DNA of 5,979 bases from an uncultured Actinomycetes bacterium (lineage in GTDB: Bacteria; Actinomycetota; Actinomycetes; S36-B12; UBA5976): positions 1 to 5,979 of the forward strand of contig CAIYGJ010000002.1 of NCBI GenBank assembly GCA_903925705.1. The letters run 5' to 3'. How positions within the stretch are numbered: position 1 is the stretch's first letter; each line of letters begins with the position of its first letter. Below the pieces are notes generated by a model. That model saw only the letters and a list, made by a program, of their open reading frames with translations, was not told the origin of the DNA and ran no database searches. Of this stretch, positions 5,560 through 5,979 are shown one piece after another. The position numbers were made by a program, and so were the translations under genes.

Positions 5560-5979
5560 TGGATAAATTCACAGTACATACCGGCACTGCAGCACCACTT
5601 CGTGCCAGCAATGTTGATACCGACCAGATCATTCCAGCGGAATACCTAAAGCGAATCACTCGCCATGGTTTCGAAGATGGTTTGTTTAACTCTTGGCGCA
5701 AAGATGCAAACTTCGTTCTAAATCGCCCGGCTTACCAAGGTGTAAGCGTTTTGGTTGCTGGCCCAGATTTTGGAACTGGTTCTAGCCGCGAACATGCTGT
5801 TTGGGCGCTTATGGATTACGGCTTCAAAGTTGTGATTTCTTCACGCTTTGCAGACATCTTCCGTGGTAACTCAGGCAAACAAGGCCTATTGACTGCAGTT
5901 GTTGATCAAAGCGCAGTAGAACAGCTTTGGAAGATTATTGAAGAAGAGCCAAGCACTGCGGTAACTGTTGACCTAGAAG
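5559..5979 (+). CDS. leuD: 3-isopropylmalate dehydratase small subunit (3' end outside window)
   Basis: Swivel-domain subunit of isopropylmalate isomerase, partner of LeuC. About 140 codons are visible of roughly 195-205 usual, and the frame is open to the window's end, so the truncation is only the edge. Motifs are NVDTDQIIPAEYLKR (18-32), GFEDGLFNSWR (37-47), GPDFGTGSSREHAVWAL (68-84), where the Gly-Ser-Ser-Arg-Glu-His segment contacts substrate, and SSRFADIFRGNSGKQGLL (94-111). The start ATG shares its A with the leuC TAA stop. GGGAG at 5545-5549, inside the end of leuC, is nine bases upstream and serves as a modest ribosome binding site. Confidence 0.96.
   Translation, partial: MDKFTVHTGTAAPLRASNVDTDQIIPAEYLKRITRHGFEDGLFNSWRKDANFVLNRPAYQGVSVLVAGPDFGTGSSREHAVWALMDYGFKVVISSRFADIFRGNSGKQGLLTAVVDQSAVEQLWKIIEEEPSTAVTVDLE

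Noticed and set aside
5231..5701. Long minus-strand open frame across the leuC-leuD junction.
   Set aside because: It is antisense to strongly conserved LeuC and LeuD motifs, resembles no family I know, and has no ribosome binding site; a shadow frame.
1..5979. Search for a mobile element, CRISPR array, toxin-antitoxin pair, defence or biosynthetic novelty.
   Set aside because: Every long segment is explained by well-known housekeeping genes with short spacers; no long or tandem repeats, integrase or transposase motifs were seen. tRNA genes can be integration sites, but no duplicated tRNA 3' end is present here.

Overview
The window reads as a piece of an actinobacterial chromosome. The strongest evidence is the gene order: citramalate synthase (cimA), a FAH-family hydrolase, gltX, tRNA-Gln(CUG), tRNA-Glu(CUC), the IclR-type regulator ndgR/ltbR, then leuC and leuD. 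I recognise this order from Streptomyces and Corynebacterium. The regulator also reads as a near copy of streptomycete NdgR. The DNA is not GC-rich for an actinobacterium: it has many A/T-ending codons and AT-rich spacers. My inference is a streamlined aquatic lineage such as the freshwater Nanopelagicales (acI) group. That placement is a guess from composition and synteny, not a result.

Layout. Bases 1-734 hold the C-terminal half of cimA, cut by the window's left edge. Bases 769-1533 encode a small FAH-fold enzyme. Bases 1562-3043 encode glutamyl-tRNA synthetase. All three lie on the plus strand with short gaps. tRNA-Gln follows at 3112-3183 on the plus strand and converges on tRNA-Glu at 3303-3231 on the minus strand, with a hairpin terminator between them. 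ndgR (4085-3366, minus) lies upstream of tRNA-Glu on the same strand. It is divergent from leuC (4147-5559) and leuD (from 5559, cut by the right edge). The 61-bp ndgR-leuC spacer holds a match to the remembered LtbR operator, placed where the two divergent promoters overlap. No stretch over 300 bases lacks a gene.

How the genes work together. CimA makes (R)-citramalate from pyruvate and acetyl-CoA. LeuCD isomerises 2-isopropylmalate in leucine synthesis and, in the pyruvate route to isoleucine, also isomerises citramalate. The two ends of the window therefore probably serve linked branched-chain amino acid pathways, with NdgR/LtbR regulating leuCD. GltX sits beside genes for two of its likely substrates, since most actinobacteria lack a GlnRS and charge tRNA-Gln with glutamate before amidation by GatCAB. 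Features of both tRNAs fit this.

I found no mobile element, CRISPR array, toxin-antitoxin pair, phage gene or unrecognised protein family. This is a conserved housekeeping region. The points of interest are regulatory and tRNA details, not a new system.
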